Notes under the pieces: generated by a model
The model's input: the letters and a program-made list of their open reading frames with translations, nothing else
Told to the model about the DNA's origin: nothing
Database searches by the model: none
Origin: Tetranychus cinnabarinus
Taxonomy: Eukaryota; Arthropoda; Arachnida; Trombidiformes; Tetranychidae
Length of the DNA: 64,000 nt
Assembly: GCA_022266195.1 (NCBI GenBank)
Contig: WHVY01000001.1
Location: 8,556,001-8,620,000, forward strand
Reading direction: 5' to 3'
Made by a program: the position numbers and the translations under genes
Shown here: positions 12,101 through 27,100 of the stretch, piece after piece
Numbering within the stretch: position 1 is the first letter of the stretch
How the letters are laid out: each line of letters starts with the position of its first letter

Positions 12101-15100
12101 GATGGTCATCATCATCACACTGATTGCCATTATCAACACTCTTAACTCAATGGCTTTACTCTAATTTCATCCTGCAGTGAGAAGACAGAGTTTCTCTTCA
12201 ACTTTCATCTTGCAAGCTCTTCATCACCAGCGGTAAAAAAAGAGATAGAAAAGAAACTTTTTTTTGTTCTTCTCTCCTCTTCTCTTCCCAATTTCACTCG
12301 CTTTTTTATTAGTATGATAATGATGATAATAACGATCGTTAATGGGTGATAATAGTAATAATAATAATTCAATTTACAAGTTTATTTCGTCTCTTTTGTT
12401 GTACCGTTAATTCAATAAAAAGACTTGAATAGAGACTCAACCAAATCTCTTTGCTTCTCTCAATCTGTTGATGAACCTCAATACCAACATCTTAATCAAG
12501 CTACACACAACTGGTGCTATTCATTGATAAGATAAAAGGTCTCATCAATGGTTATCATTAATCGACCGAAAATGATTACACTTTTATCCATTAAACTTTG
12601 AAATCAAGAGTTTGGTGAAACCACGAAATTGTTTAATTTTTCAATTCATTTTGTGGCCTTTAATTGCGATAATGAAAATTTTACAAACAAAGGTTTTGCA
12701 TTTTAAACACTTTTATTTGAATTTTATTGCCTCTTCAAGCTCAACATTTTACGCAATTTAGACTTTCGCTTTTACCGTTGATCGTAAAGTCTCTTGGAAA
12801 ATAAGTGCAATTAGACAATAAAATAAGCATAAAATAACCTCAAACTGTATTGTTTCCAGCCTTTTATCTTTTATTATTTACACAATATTTTCTAATATTT
12901 ACACACGAAAAGAATTTTATGATCGTTAATAGAACCATCGTATAACGAATATTTGAAATTCTAGCCAAACAGTTATATGAATGTAACGAAGCGAGATAGA
13001 GATACACATTTGGACGAATAATGGAATAATGATGACATAAATATTTGGACCAAAAATCGTTCTTTCACATCTTTTCAAACTAAGGTTGGTTGCTTGTAAA
13101 TATCGCTAATCTTTTTCAGTGAAAATTTCATTTTTAACATGAAAAGAACTTGATTGATGGATAAAACCGAAAGATCAAAATGATATTTTTGATTTGTATA
13201 CTGAAGATTCAAAGCATACAATTTTACAAAAATCAGTCTCATTTCTATACATTCTATGTATAAAAATATTTCTGTACTTTCAGTCAGGCAAAAGGGAAAT
13301 TTCGTTTATGGAGAAAAGTTTCGATTTTTCTCAAAAAGTAACTGATTTCTCAAACACTAATAAAGCTAATGTATCATTTTTGTCAGAACAAAATTGGATG
13401 AATTTGTCTATCTTTTGAACAAAGTACACCGAAAAATTTGTTAAATTTTGCTCGTTTTTTACCCTTAAAAAGACCATCTTAGGCAGTATCAGACTCAAGT
13501 TCATCAGTAGCAGTCCCAGCATCAAATACTGGATCAGGACCATCAGCAGCAGCTTCAGATTTATCAAAAGAACCAAAACCACTCGGTAACTCAGCTAACT
13601 CGTGATCATCAAGATCACACTATACTGAGTATTATGCAGTTACAAATGACTAAATGTGAAAGTTGAGAAAAGTGTAATTTCTGTGATTTTTAGAGTTATC
13701 TGATGAAGTCAATGAACTTTAAAAATCACGTTTCAACAAAAAATGTTCAATTTTTATTTCCATTTCTCTCTTGCTATTGTACTCTGGTTAAACGTTTGAT
13801 TGATCATTCAGCAATTAATAGTGAATCACCAAATTTAGTTATCGTTTCTGCCTTTGCTCAACTCGAACTAAATACTGTATATGAAAACAATAGTTTTCCA
13901 TCGGTCAATAAACAGTCAACCAATTTGCTCAATTCGTACACCCAACAGATGCAGAAACTTGGTTTAAACTCGTCAATACTGTAAAGGCTAGAGAATCAAA
14001 TTAAGAGAGCAAAAAATCATTGTTATTCTCGACTTTTACAGCAACATTAAGGAAACACCAAAAAAAGAAGAGAAAACTGGAAAAGAAGAAAAAAAAGTAA
14101 AACTTGGATTGTTGTCCCTTCTGTTGTTTTTCAATACTACATGAACAACACCTTTTAATCACTTATTAACTTGCAAGACATTCCATGAATTCTGAGCTTC
14201 CTCAATACAGGTCATCTTATTGATTTCCCAAGTTGGCACAAATCATTTTCACTGTTGAACAAATTTTTCATCTCAATTTGACTCTCAATTTTCACTGCTT
14301 ATTCCATTGTTTCCCTCACTTCTCATCACAGTTAATTGGGAAGAGGAAAGGAAAGGTTGAGAAAAGGAGGAAAAGTCAACCAAGTAATGAACATAAATAG
14401 ATGTTGATTCAGATGATTTACTTGATGATGAGGGTGCCAAATTGAAGTGAAAACCAGGAGCCAGGGACGAAAATGTAAAGAAAACCAGAAACAAATGAAA
14501 CATTTAATCAACTTGTTAACACAGCAAAAGAAAGTTGATTTTTTTCATGTTTCCCAATAAAAAAATAAGCCAAATTAAAGTCAACCTTTTACCTCGAAAT
14601 GTTTTCATTTTCATGATACAATACGAATACCTTGAAGCATTCAATTTCCTCACCTATCCATTGTTATTCCTATTGTAACACTATTTATCATTACCATTGA
14701 TGAGCCTTGAGCTTCATCACGAGTTAGATGAAAAATGATCTCTCGATGTCCATCAGTTTTCAACATTTTTACCTATTTTTTTGAATTAAATTTTCCAGTT
14801 TTGTTGTGACTTTTGTTGATTTCAGATTAATCTTTGATCGTCTCTTTGAATTAGGTAAATGCCTTTGAATAGATTCATCATTAGGCGATTGATTAAATTT
14901 GATTGATTAACTGTAATTGGTTTTGAGCTTGAGGTGCAGTTGGTGCTTCTTTCAAATTTATTATAATAATAATTTGATTGATTGAGATTTGTAATTTTTA
15001 AAGATTGAAATGAGTTGATCAATTTGCTTGCATCAAGTTTTCCTGTTTACTTTGTACTTCTCCCACTGTCATTGCCTTTATACACTTGTGGCTTAAGGTA

Positions 15101-18100
15101 TCGCTATCATGAAACTTGATCAATTACAATGATTAAGTTTGGTAGTTGCCTCGGGCTCAAGATTCAATTACTTTTTTTGTATTACAATTATTTTCACTTT
15201 TCCCTTTTCCTCTTCTTCTCCTTCGTTTGTCTCTTCATTCCTATTTGGGTTCACCTTTAGTATCCTCTGTTAATCTGAATTGGCTAAAGCTAATTAGTTA
15301 AGCAAACAATCAAACTTGCTGGATGCCTAATGGTGATGCCTAATGCCTAGTGATAATCAAAGTCGTTTGAGTATCAATTTTGTATTTACATTTCTCAACT
15401 TAAGAGAAAAAAAAGAAATGTAAAAATCAAAATACCAGTAAAATGGATCCTCCGAAATATTTCTTTTCACCAAATTCAATTAATAGGTAATTTTGCTGAA
15501 AAATTATTTTCCGCTACTCACGGCAGTCATGACAGAAAAGATAAACAAAGTTTTTACTTAAACCAACCAATATCAACAGTTTCTCTCTACATAATGCAAA
15601 CCATTCATATACAGTTCAAAAGCAGTTGTTCGTCTCAACGATAATTCGAATAGAACAATGAAAGTGTCAAATTTTCTCGTTTTAAGGCTCCTCATCAACC
15701 CTACGAAACACAACGACTCGAAATACCGAAGTTTAGAATATGTTGAGATGAAAATTTCGAGGCGTAAACTGCCAATCTAGTAAAGATAAAGAGTTTCACT
15801 TCTCAACAGTAGATAAAACTATTGTTATGCGACTTGCCTTGAATAGGCAAAAGAATGAAATAAACTAATAAATGTAAATTCATCAAGATAAGCTCAACTG
15901 GCTCTGTTTGGTTTACAATGAAAATACAGCCTTCTGTATAACCTCTTTACTATCCAGTCCAAGTGACTTTTTTTTCTTCTCGCCTTTACTAGACTCATAA
16001 TTGAATGCAACCTCTAAGAAAAGGCTTCTTCTGAATGAGCCATGAAAATTCCAACTCCATAATCACTCCATGAACTTATTCATGCCTTTGAATCCATTAA
16101 ACCTTGATTGTGTTATAAACACGATTCAATTGTATAACTCAATGAAACCCTATGACAATATTTCACCCTCAAACAAGTGCAATGAACAATGCAAGAAGCA
16201 AACTCATTCATTATTATGTATTTACCAAGGCTAAGCTTTGCTCAGAAAATTTTGTCAAAAAAATAATCAAATGTTAAACTCAAAGATTTGTGGATTCAGT
16301 CTTTAACCTTAATCATCAGCTAAACCACTTGCGTCGTCTTTGAACCAATATTTATACCCAAAGTGAGCAAAGTTAATCAAAAAATGTTAACCCAACAGTC
16401 AAGATGAATCAAGACAGATAATGAGAGGAACAAAAAAGTTGAAGTGAATCTGTTTTTTTTGTGAATTTAATTGAAAAAAGAAGAAAAAACAGGGAGAAAA
16501 TTCTTGACTAATCAGTAAATCTTTTTCCTTGGTTTTTGTTGCTCAGCTTTTCCAGTTTGAGTGTTTTCAAAACAATAAATAATCTGAATTTAAATCTCAT
16601 TTTGCAAACAAGAAGCAACCAAAAAAGTCCAAAAATGTTGGGAAAAAAAGTTAATTTTTTACTCTTCTTCAAACTCACAAATCAGGCAAAACTAGAGTTT
16701 TCAAGTCTACCAAATTGAGTAACAAAAGTAAACAAAAACTTTGAAACTAAAATGCATTTGAATAATTTATCAACATGAAAATTTCAAGTTTAATTGTTTT
16801 TACTCATTTAATTCAATCAACTGACTGGCAAATGACAACCAGATTAGGTTACATAATGTTATTATCATGTTTAATAGGATAATAAGGTTTCAACCATGAA
16901 ACACGATTCTTACACTTTAATCAAGATAATTCATCTCCGTCTATTACTAAATGAATCACGAATCTGCCCAAATCATTATCAGTTTTCAGTTTGGAAAAGA
17001 AGTCAAAAGAAAATGGAAATTTTTTACCTTTAAAAATAGCTCTTTTTCAGTCTATTTTTCATTCATTTTCGTTGATAGAATTTCTTTTTTCCTTTTTTGC
17101 TATTTGAATTTTGTCCACAGTTTCATGGATTGATTTGCAATGAGTGATTCTCTTTCATTTTCATTGGATTATGTTCGAGTGTTGGTGTTCAAATTCTGCT
17201 TCCATTCAACATTTGCTCTTCAATTTTGTCAATTTCAGGGTAAAATTTGCTAAAGAATTCATGGAATGTTTCAAATTGCAAGTTTAAACTGAACCAGATT
17301 TATTCAAAGTTAGAAAGTTTTCCTTATTGATTTTTACCATCTTCAAGTTCAATGATTAAACTCATGAATTAAATTTGAAAGGAAGAAAAGGATTTGATTT
17401 GGTTCATTTGTCTTGATTCAATTTGAAAAGGAAAAACAATGGAAGAAGCGAAAATCAGTTTGTACCTTTTGAAATGCTCATTATGGTTGGAACTCACCTG
17501 ACGATCAAAAAATCGATAAAAATAATGTAAAGATTTGGAGGAAAATAAAAGTGCAAAAAGTGTCTCCGACACTGAAAACGATAATCTAAACATGACGAGT
17601 TGAGTGAAGTCATTACGCTTTATCGACAATCGATTCCAACAAATGAAAAAATCATCAAGAGTTCAAAGAAAATAATTCAAAAAGTAATCGCTTTTCCCTT
17701 GTGCTGCAACGAATAATCACAAGAATTCAATCCAAACTGCAAAGTTCTTTAATGAACTTCTTTTCCATCAATACGGCGATTAAGCTCAAATCGAAACTCA
17801 GCAACGAAATTTTGATAAAAAGTTGAAAGTTTTGAAAGTTCCAAACGAAACCGTTCAAAAAGCTTAGAAAATAAAAAATCTGGTGTTCTCCAAAACTCTA
17901 CTGTTTCATTTCGACGATAACTAGAACTAATTTCATGCTCATAAAAGCTATCTGTCAAAAGAATTCCAAATATCGAATCGAAAAAATTCTTTTTAATCTT
18001 TATTCGACTCTAAATTTGAATATTTAACATGTCAATCTTGTCGAATCTAGAACTTTTTATTTAAAATTCAGTCAAAATTTTTCGAGTTTGCATGCGAAAT

Positions 18101-21100
18101 TACGATAGAAAAGTTGAATCGAAGAGAAAATTGTAACCAAGAAAAGGCCCAAAAAGTAAACTTTACAATTCGATTTTTGGTGATGCATGAAAAATGCTTG
18201 AATCATGATCATCGCTTAATTAATTCATGACCAGAAAAGTTGCAATTAATTAATCATGATTCAAGGTTTCCCATGATAATTGTTTAATTTAAGGAGAAAA
18301 CAGGAAATCTTTTAAATCACTGAAGAAACAGGTAAATGGACAGTAAAGGGATTTGGTTAAAAAGCAGGTGAATTGCCTTTTCCTTTACATTCATTTAATT
18401 ATAATATTTTTCTTGTTTGCAATCAATTTAATAATTGATTGTTAATGGTTGCTGTTGATGAGGTTATCTCACTTTGAAATGTAACTCATTAATCGGTTAA
18501 TGATGATGATTTGTTGATTAAAAGATCAGTTTGGTTTGAGCAAAAGTTTAATTCAATTTTGTCTTCTCGCCATTTCTTCGTGTTACACCAACTTTTCACA
18601 ATTTCCTTGCCATCACAGCATCATATTGTTAATTGTTTTAATCAACTGTTAAGAAGCATGTTTAATCATGCATTCAAAAGATTGATTGAAAAGCTGAACA
18701 AAAACAATAAGAAATTCATGTTTACCTTTTAAAATGCTAATGATGGGAGAAGATGGAAATTTGAAGAAAAAATTGTTTTCCAATTTAAATTTCAATTTTC
18801 AACAATCATTTTGTGTGTTCTTGTCCTGACAATTTCAATGTTTATCAATATCAATAATTCATGGAATTGAAATATTCTCAATATTCATCAAAGAGAGGAA
18901 ACAAAGAAAATGGTTCAAGTGATGAAACTGGAAAAAAGGCAAAATTGACAATTCATGTGCTTCAGGCCATTTCTTTCATGGAAAACTCAATGATTGTAAC
19001 GAACATGAAAAGTGGAAATAAATTTGAAAATATTTTCTTGTTGGTAAAACAAGAATTCAAATCAATTGTTCGATTGCAACAAACAAGCTAATTGATAATC
19101 AGTGAATATAAATGCAACTCCAATTGAAATTCGTTGCTCTTCGTTGGAACACTTCATTTTCCAAGTTTTTTCATTTTCGTCTTTATGAGTTTCTCAGTAA
19201 AGTATGAAAAGATTTAGTATTACATTGTAATATTGTATAGTCTTACATAATGATAAAGTTAGTTCTGTTAACATTTGCTTCCCAATGAACCAGATATTAG
19301 TTTTTGTTTTGCACCTTCTTTCCCTTGTTATCCATTTTCATTTTGTCATCAGCTTAATTCACATATTATTTTTTGGCAACTTTTTTGTTCCACTTTCAAC
19401 TCTTTTTTTTCGCAGCTCTATTATGTAATGTATTAACGTTCATCTTTTACCAGCCAATGTTGAATGCAAGACTAACATCTTTTGACACAATCTTTCAACA
19501 CTTTGTTGCACTTTCTTTGTTCACTTGAAATATTTTTTCATTTATTTACTTCTTTATATTGAATGTTGATGAATACAAACTCTGTATCTTTGCTGTTTTA
19601 TTGCAATTTTTTTTCTCATTCCATTGCAATTCACTTGATAACAAATCAAGTTAATGAGAATACAATATTAGCATAAAGCATTACTGTGCAAAAATAAGTC
19701 AGACTAACAGAGTTTTTTGCAGCATTTGCATTGCTCAGGGAGTGAGTGATAACAGATTTGTTTCTTTTTTCATGTAAAATACGAACTCGTATCAATTGAA
19801 CTTTGATTTTCACAGAAAATCTTCTTGTAAAACGTTAATTTCTGCTACCAAAGCATCAGAATTTAGTGAATAATCTGTTAAAGATTATTCTGTACGATTT
19901 TGCGCGAATGCTACTTGAAATGCAGCCATCTCATGATGAACTCACTGAGAAATCCCTATCTAAAATTATATAAAATATTAGGGTGTCAAATAAGTTTTGC
20001 GGTTCGCTGGGAAAAAAAAGATTTGATTGTGATCTTTTTTGGCTGAAACATTACTTACGAATAAGTATAGTTAGCCTTAATGTATCAGTATAAAACAAAA
20101 AAAATCAAAATCGGACAAATATTCACAAAATTATTGCATTTTTACAGTTTCACGGATACCTATTTCTAATTTTAAGTGTCATTTCTGGTAACTTTTTGGA
20201 AATTGTTTGGTGACATTTAAAGTCAGGTTAAGGTAAAACATCATTTTCAGATGTTCACTGGTTCAGACACTGCATTTAAGTGACAAAATTATTTCTCGAA
20301 TTTCGAATCTCGTTCGAGTCAACTTTCGCTATTTGATCGATAACATCTTTGCAATTTTGTGACGGTTTCTTCAACTTACTATTGATCTAGTTAGAGACTG
20401 GTTACATCAAGAAGTCTATATCGACGTTTCCTTTGCAACACAAGTCAAGTCATCAAACAAGCAAAGTTTCATCGTCATTGCGTTATAAACCAAAAAATTT
20501 CAACCAAAGTAGTGCAAACTTTGTTTTCTGGCTCCAAAACTTGGAATGAAAACACTTGTTTCCAAACTTTATTATTAACATCAATTGTTACAAGTTGATA
20601 AAATCAACTTGCAGGTCAACAAGGATATTTCAAGTCTCTCCATACAACCAACTTTACCACTCGAAACTTGTAACATCTAATAGTAAAAACCTTATTCTTG
20701 TAATGTCTTTATTTAGTTTCATAGTTTGATATTTTAGTGTGTTTACTAGTTAAAACGATGAAATATAGAAGTAATTTTTCTCTCCATTTCTTCATCAGAA
20801 GTTTCTATTCAGGAAAAAAAGGTAAAGTTAGAAATGGAAAGAAAAGAATGGACCAAATGGTCGATAGAAAGGTTACCAAGAAAATAATTTCGTTAACTTT
20901 TTTTGTCTGCCAATGAAAAGTATAGAATCAAGGTTGAATTACGATTAAGATGGCGAGAGAGAAGATGAAATGAAGAAAATATTGCAAATAAAAATGTTGA
21001 ATTTATGTGATGAAAAATGGAATGAAAAAGAAGAAGAAAAAATGAAGAAAAATAATAACAACTGGCCTCGTCATTTGAACAGATAAGCTTCTTAACATTT

Positions 21101-24100
21101 GCAACTTTTGTATTGATTGAAATTGTATTTCCTATCATTTTCACTTTTCCATCATCATCAACACTCTGTTTTCATGTTGCTTCATATTTTTCATTCTCAC
21201 TGTTCAACACCAACACAGCAAAGTTGAAACATTTTCTTATCAAGTTGAGCAACATTTCAACTTACCTTTACCCAAAAGGTCAATAAGTAATTGTGATCAT
21301 TTGAGAATCTGAAACTTCATTATTTTCATGCAAAGGAAAAAGATGTTTCCTTCGAACTCTTTTTATCCAATCGGCTGCATAACATATTGCAATCTGACAG
21401 AAATTGATATAACATTATGAATATTTTATTCAAACTTTCTCTTTATTCAACATTTTTGGTTCCTTCTTCTCAATTTTATTGTTGAAAGCATTAGTTTACC
21501 TTTATGTTGCTGTCATAAAATACACTTGAATGAGGAAAGACTATTTTTTTATTCGATTTTTGTTGTGTGATTTGGAAAAAAGTTAACTTTTAACTTCGAT
21601 TCTAACTGCGGATCGAATTTCGTTCATTTCTTCTTCTTATTCCGCTTTTTTCAGTTTCATTCCTCATTTCAACTTATCAGTTTCTTTGTCTGGTTCAAGA
21701 TGATTCCTGTGCAAAAACAATGTTTAAAATATAATCTGTCAACATTTGAGATTCAAAAGTTTAACTTGATTCTTTAGACTCTTTTCAACAATTGAAACGA
21801 AATGATCTGAAAATCGAGACACACTATTTTTGGAGTCAGAAATTTTCTTTAAATTCAAGTTCAAGTTAAAATTACATCTTGAAATTTCATTTCCATTAAG
21901 AAATTTTTCTCCAACAAAATAAGTAACTTGATATTCACTTCAATTGTTGAAGTTTATTTTAGTAAATTTCATGATGGATTCGTGAAAATTATCAGCCTTT
22001 TATTTGTTGAATTGAAAATAACTTTGATATTTCTAAGGAGACTATTAGTGTGGAAATGAAATTATCGAGAAAGGTTACAATTTCATGAGGAAAAAGTTCG
22101 ATGTTCATGATTTTGGCAAAATTGTTAGTCGCCCTTGATTTGTGTGCTCGAAATCCAGCGTTGATGGCCAAGTTAGACTACCGATATGGTAATGGAGAAA
22201 GTAAATTGAAAACGAAGAGTAAAAAATTCTTTGCACAAAGCAAAATCAATAATTACAAGGTAACTCAGGACTGGGAAAGAACAAACTGGGAGTAAAATAA
22301 TATCATCATGAGTTATTTGATATCAGATATGTTCACCCAGGGAGTTACCCGTATTCGTTGTTGGGAAACCTTTTGTAAACCTTATATGATATTATAAAGT
22401 ATATAAGTATGCATATTAAATTGATTTTTTCTAAATTACCTTGGATGACCTTGAGAGTTTTTTCGACATTGACATTGGGAATTTGCGACCATACTCCTTT
22501 TGATTTGTATCATATCATGGGATGAATTCAGTTTTTGCCTGGTTCTAATCAAATATTCACAAGCATCACCTAGATTTATGATAAACCCATACTGAGCTCA
22601 GACTTGCATTCGGCAAATAAAAAAATTTTGGGTAAAATTGCTTTATGCTTACCAATAGAAAGATAATCGAGTTATGAACATGTAATAAGCTTCAACCGAT
22701 TTGAAAAGTTTTGTACTCTCACCGAAAAGCACCACCGAATGTCAATTAGAGGTCAAATAACGAAGAGACCTTGAATGACCTTGAGCATTTGAACTTATAA
22801 TTCATCAATCTGCAAAAGCTCTTGGTCCAAATCCAGGGTCTGTAACATAAACTGTTCAGGAGTTATGCTTGCAAACCGCCGTAAATGTTAGCTGAATAGC
22901 CTGACACTTTCTTTACAATATACGAAAGGTACGATCCAGTACTCCAGAATGATTAAATATTCAAGGCAAAATTGATTTAATTAGTATCAATTAGATGTTA
23001 TATTTATTCCAGAGACGATTGTATTTAAATCTTGAAATCAATGTAAAAGAATATTAGGTCTTATTCGATCTTTTAGAATATGACTGCTAATGGCTGCAAA
23101 CGGTTACATTTCATCATTTGGCGACTGATTAAGTTAACTTCAACTGCATTGACAACAATAGATTAGGCAGTAACTGCATAGTTATTCAAAACTACGAGTA
23201 ACTCAAAGGTTACTCCTCTCACGTGAAATGTCAAACTCAAGTCAGCCAATGACTTTGTTTAGAACTGCATTAAATGCTCAATTTTTAAATAAGCAACAAT
23301 TCTTTACATGCTCTCAACAGTTGGAATATTTTTTATTTCAATGGAATTTACAACTAATTTTACCATCAGAGTTGTTATTTATCAACAAGCAGTGGGTAAA
23401 AGTTACTCGAGTCAAATTTATATTCTGATTAATGTTATTACGCCAATAAAAAATAAAATTGCTCACAATTTCAGTATCGTCATTATATCTCATCATTTAT
23501 ATTTAAATTTTTTCTTCTTTTATGGATGACATTTAAAATGTAATTAATGTAAAATAGTTTAGATTGAAAAGCATCATTAAAATGCAATTAAATATTCTGA
23601 TTGGCTCATTATTGAACAAAAAAGTTTCAAGTTGAGATGAACGAGTCGAAGAGCAAAAAAGCGAAATAAAAAGTTACATTAGACTAAACTCGCTTCAATT
23701 TGAAGTGGAAATGAAAATGAAGATGAAACTTGACAAAAAACAAAATAATAAAATTATGTATATCTTACTAGTAAATCAATTGATCACGCACAAGAAACAA
23801 AATGCTGGTAAAACAATGGAGCAAATAAATGAGCGTGAAAAAGGGAAGAAAAAATGAATCATTAAAAGATGTAATTATAATTGTAAACATTATCTCGAAA
23901 AGAAACGGGAAAAGTCGAAATGTTACCATTACCATTAGAAATGTTCAGCTAACTGAAAATGTTATTAAGTGGCAGAAAAGTTATTAACAATTCGTCAACA
24001 TGAATATGTAATGATGATATTAAAGTCTGTGAATGAAGATCAATATAAGACAGTCTTACTCGTCTTTACTTGCATGAAGAAAAATTTTGCAAATTTTTCG

Positions 24101-27100
24101 ATTTTCTGGAAATCTAACGATTGCCGATGAAAACCATCAATAGTTAAATGATATTCACTATTTTATGATGATTGGTCACAGTTTCACGATTCATGGTTTC
24201 ATGTTTATTCATGTTTTCCTCAACTTGTTGCTATGGCCAACTTGAAGATTTTTATTGAGTAATTTCTATCGCTCTAGGCTATTTACTCTATCGTGTTATT
24301 CATTGAAAAATTTTATGCTCGGTTACTCCAACAAATGCGCGTGCAAGTTTGATGTTCAACTTGAACGCAATTATCGTATTCATCTATTATAATAAGCTCA
24401 TCTGATTATCAGTTGTACTTTTTTTTATCAACAATTCAGTTGTCATCTTATTAATCTTAATGGTCATGAGTATGATACCGTCGTCCTGATTAGGAATGAA
24501 ATTGATGTTTGCTTGAGATTTCAATGATTCTTTCTATTCTCATTATTCCGAATCACCGACCAATTTGTCACAATTATACACAATTTGCTCGAATTGTTTT
24601 CTTTTCTTTATTTTGCGTAAGTTGGCCATTTACGTTGCGATATTGATCAATTAATTCAATTGTAGCTTTTCGATAAAAAAGATTGATCATTTTTAAGCAC
24701 TTAATTGAGACGAATAATCAAGTTGTAATCATCTGAAACAACTTAATCAGAATCTAGTGTTGAGCTTTTCATAAGCAACTTATTGTTTATCGCAAGTTGA
24801 ATCTGAATATAAATTGGTCTCATTACTTTTACAATAAACAATGTCAATAAAGAAGAAAAGGTCAATAAATATAACCTAAGGGTTAACGGGATAAATAACT
24901 TTTCTTGTTCCTTTTACCTTTTCTTTTGTCTCACCTCATAATTTTGATACAAATAACTGCAACGATTAATTGTTGTTAATGGTAAGCCTGTTGTCCAGAA
25001 TAGCAATGTGATTGGACGATAAATAAGATGAAAATAGAGACAAAAGGTCAACTTGATCAATTTATTACGCAAAATGTGGGGAAAACAAATCAAGATTAAT
25101 TCACATGCTCTTTAGTTTCCTTCCGTACTCAAACGATTGATCAAGTTTCAATCAATTAGCATCAAATTATACCTTCTATTGATTAATCTCATCTCATGTT
25201 GATTAACATTGGATAAACCCTTTGTGAATTTTCTCTAGATTCATTTCCATGGTCAATAGGAATTCATTGTTCGATGAAATAATTCAAAAATAGTGACAAT
25301 TAGAGATTCCAAGTTTTTCATTGGCAGTCTATTGCAATCTTAAATGCACTTGTCCATCTCATACGTCAAGCTGAAGCTGAGTCAAGTTAGCTATGAGTCT
25401 ATGACGGCTGTCAAGATCAACCAGGTAATCAATTTCCAGAGAAAGGCTTCTCCAGACAAACTGCTAACCAAAACCGGTTCACGAATAATGAACCTCTATC
25501 AAGCATAATCTTGATCAGACTGACACTATCAGCTCATCAGTATGAATATTGATGTGCTTGTGAGTAACCTGACGAAATTGGTGTCTCACTGAATTAAATG
25601 TAGATTGACAAAGCTGTGAAAAAAGATGTTGCATTTAAACCAATAAAGTTGGCTAAGGATAACAACTTGAAGAACTTTGGATGCTGTAAAAAAGAACAGC
25701 AATTTTTCTTCTGTTCTAACTTTTTCTCATCATATTTTATTCTAGCAAATATTTTTTTCTCATTTTTGTTTCTCTTTTTTTGCACCTTCTTTTCACTTTT
25801 ATTGTCAACTAAAGAAAATTACCTTCCCATGTTAGAATCATCTTTTGGATTGAGTTTAGAGTAGGAAAATATTTCCTTCCCTTTAACTCCAAAACTTTCA
25901 TGGAAGATAAAACTTCTCGCCTCAATGAAATGTTATCTTCACAGGGATGAGTGAAGATGAAGGATAAATTTTCTCTTCCAGAGTCTCAGTTTTTCTCTCA
26001 TTCTCTTGACCTACCAATGCAACTATCAATCTGATATTGTTTAGGTTTTCCTGAAGAGAAGAGGGAAGAAAAACGAAGAAAATTTCAACTCGCAACTTTC
26101 TCAATATACATCAATACTAGGCCCGATGAGTTTCACATAATTTACAGTTCATTGAATTCAATATAATTCAAGAAAAAAGACAAATTTTGTTGATCATCTT
26201 GAAAACTGAGCAAACCTTTTCAAGCCAATCAGTTTCAAAATTTTGTCATTTCCATTCATGAGAAGAAGATTGCAGACTGACCTTTACGTGAATCAACGTG
26301 AAACGTTAACCTTAAATCTAAATTTGTAGACTCAATTTGAGATGAAAAATGACTAAATTGATACAAGATTGACGCAATAGTGTAAACTGATCGATGCATT
26401 TGCTGAGATATTTCATTATCTAGTCTTGAGCAGGCAGATACCACTGGATATTGACTCGAGTTTCAACCTAAAGCCTTGCAGCTTCAGCATTAGATTTCAT
26501 TGGTAAGAGCTACTTACGTCTGATTAAATACAATCCTTCAAGCACCAATAGTTTGATCGAAAAGGTTCATATTGTTATGGAAGAATAGATTCACGTCTTC
26601 ACTTCGAAAAGTTTTTCTCCTCATTTTCCACATCATATTCACCCAATATGGAACTAAGTAGGATATAAAAATGCACTGATTAACTGTAAATCACCAGTCA
26701 ACCAGAATTATCGCTTTCTTTCATTTGGAATCAAGTTTCTTAAACCAAACTTCAGAACATTTCGATTGTTTTCGGACAACTCTTACAAGCTTTAATTTGC
26801 CAAATTAGTCGGTCATTTTTGAGAGTTGTCGTCATGTTTCGAAAACTCTCAAGATAACTTCTAGATCGATTATTGCTATTGATCTACCATAGCCAAAATT
26901 CAATGTAATTCTTCTGATTAATCAATAAATTTCAATTCTTCTGCAAATTCTTAACAAATATCAGAGAAAAGTATTCAACAAAAGTTTTCGAAAATTGATG
27001 ACAAAAAAGTCGATAAACTTCGAAAACTTAACAGTCAGCAACGAATTGATTAAAAGAATCATTTTACCCAAAAATATTTTCATCTCGAAAAGAATAGAAT

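Noticed and set aside
19868..19890. Perfect 9-bp hairpin GAATAATCT/AGATTATTC resembling a terminator
   Set aside because: Short palindromes of this size are common in AT-rich introns, and rho-independent terminators do not apply in a eukaryote.
22101..22295. 64-codon plus-strand frame (LCARNPALMAKLDYRYG)
   Set aside because: Codon use is fair but there is no homology I recognise and no splice sites that fit the host gene. It sits at the edge of repeat-derived DNA.
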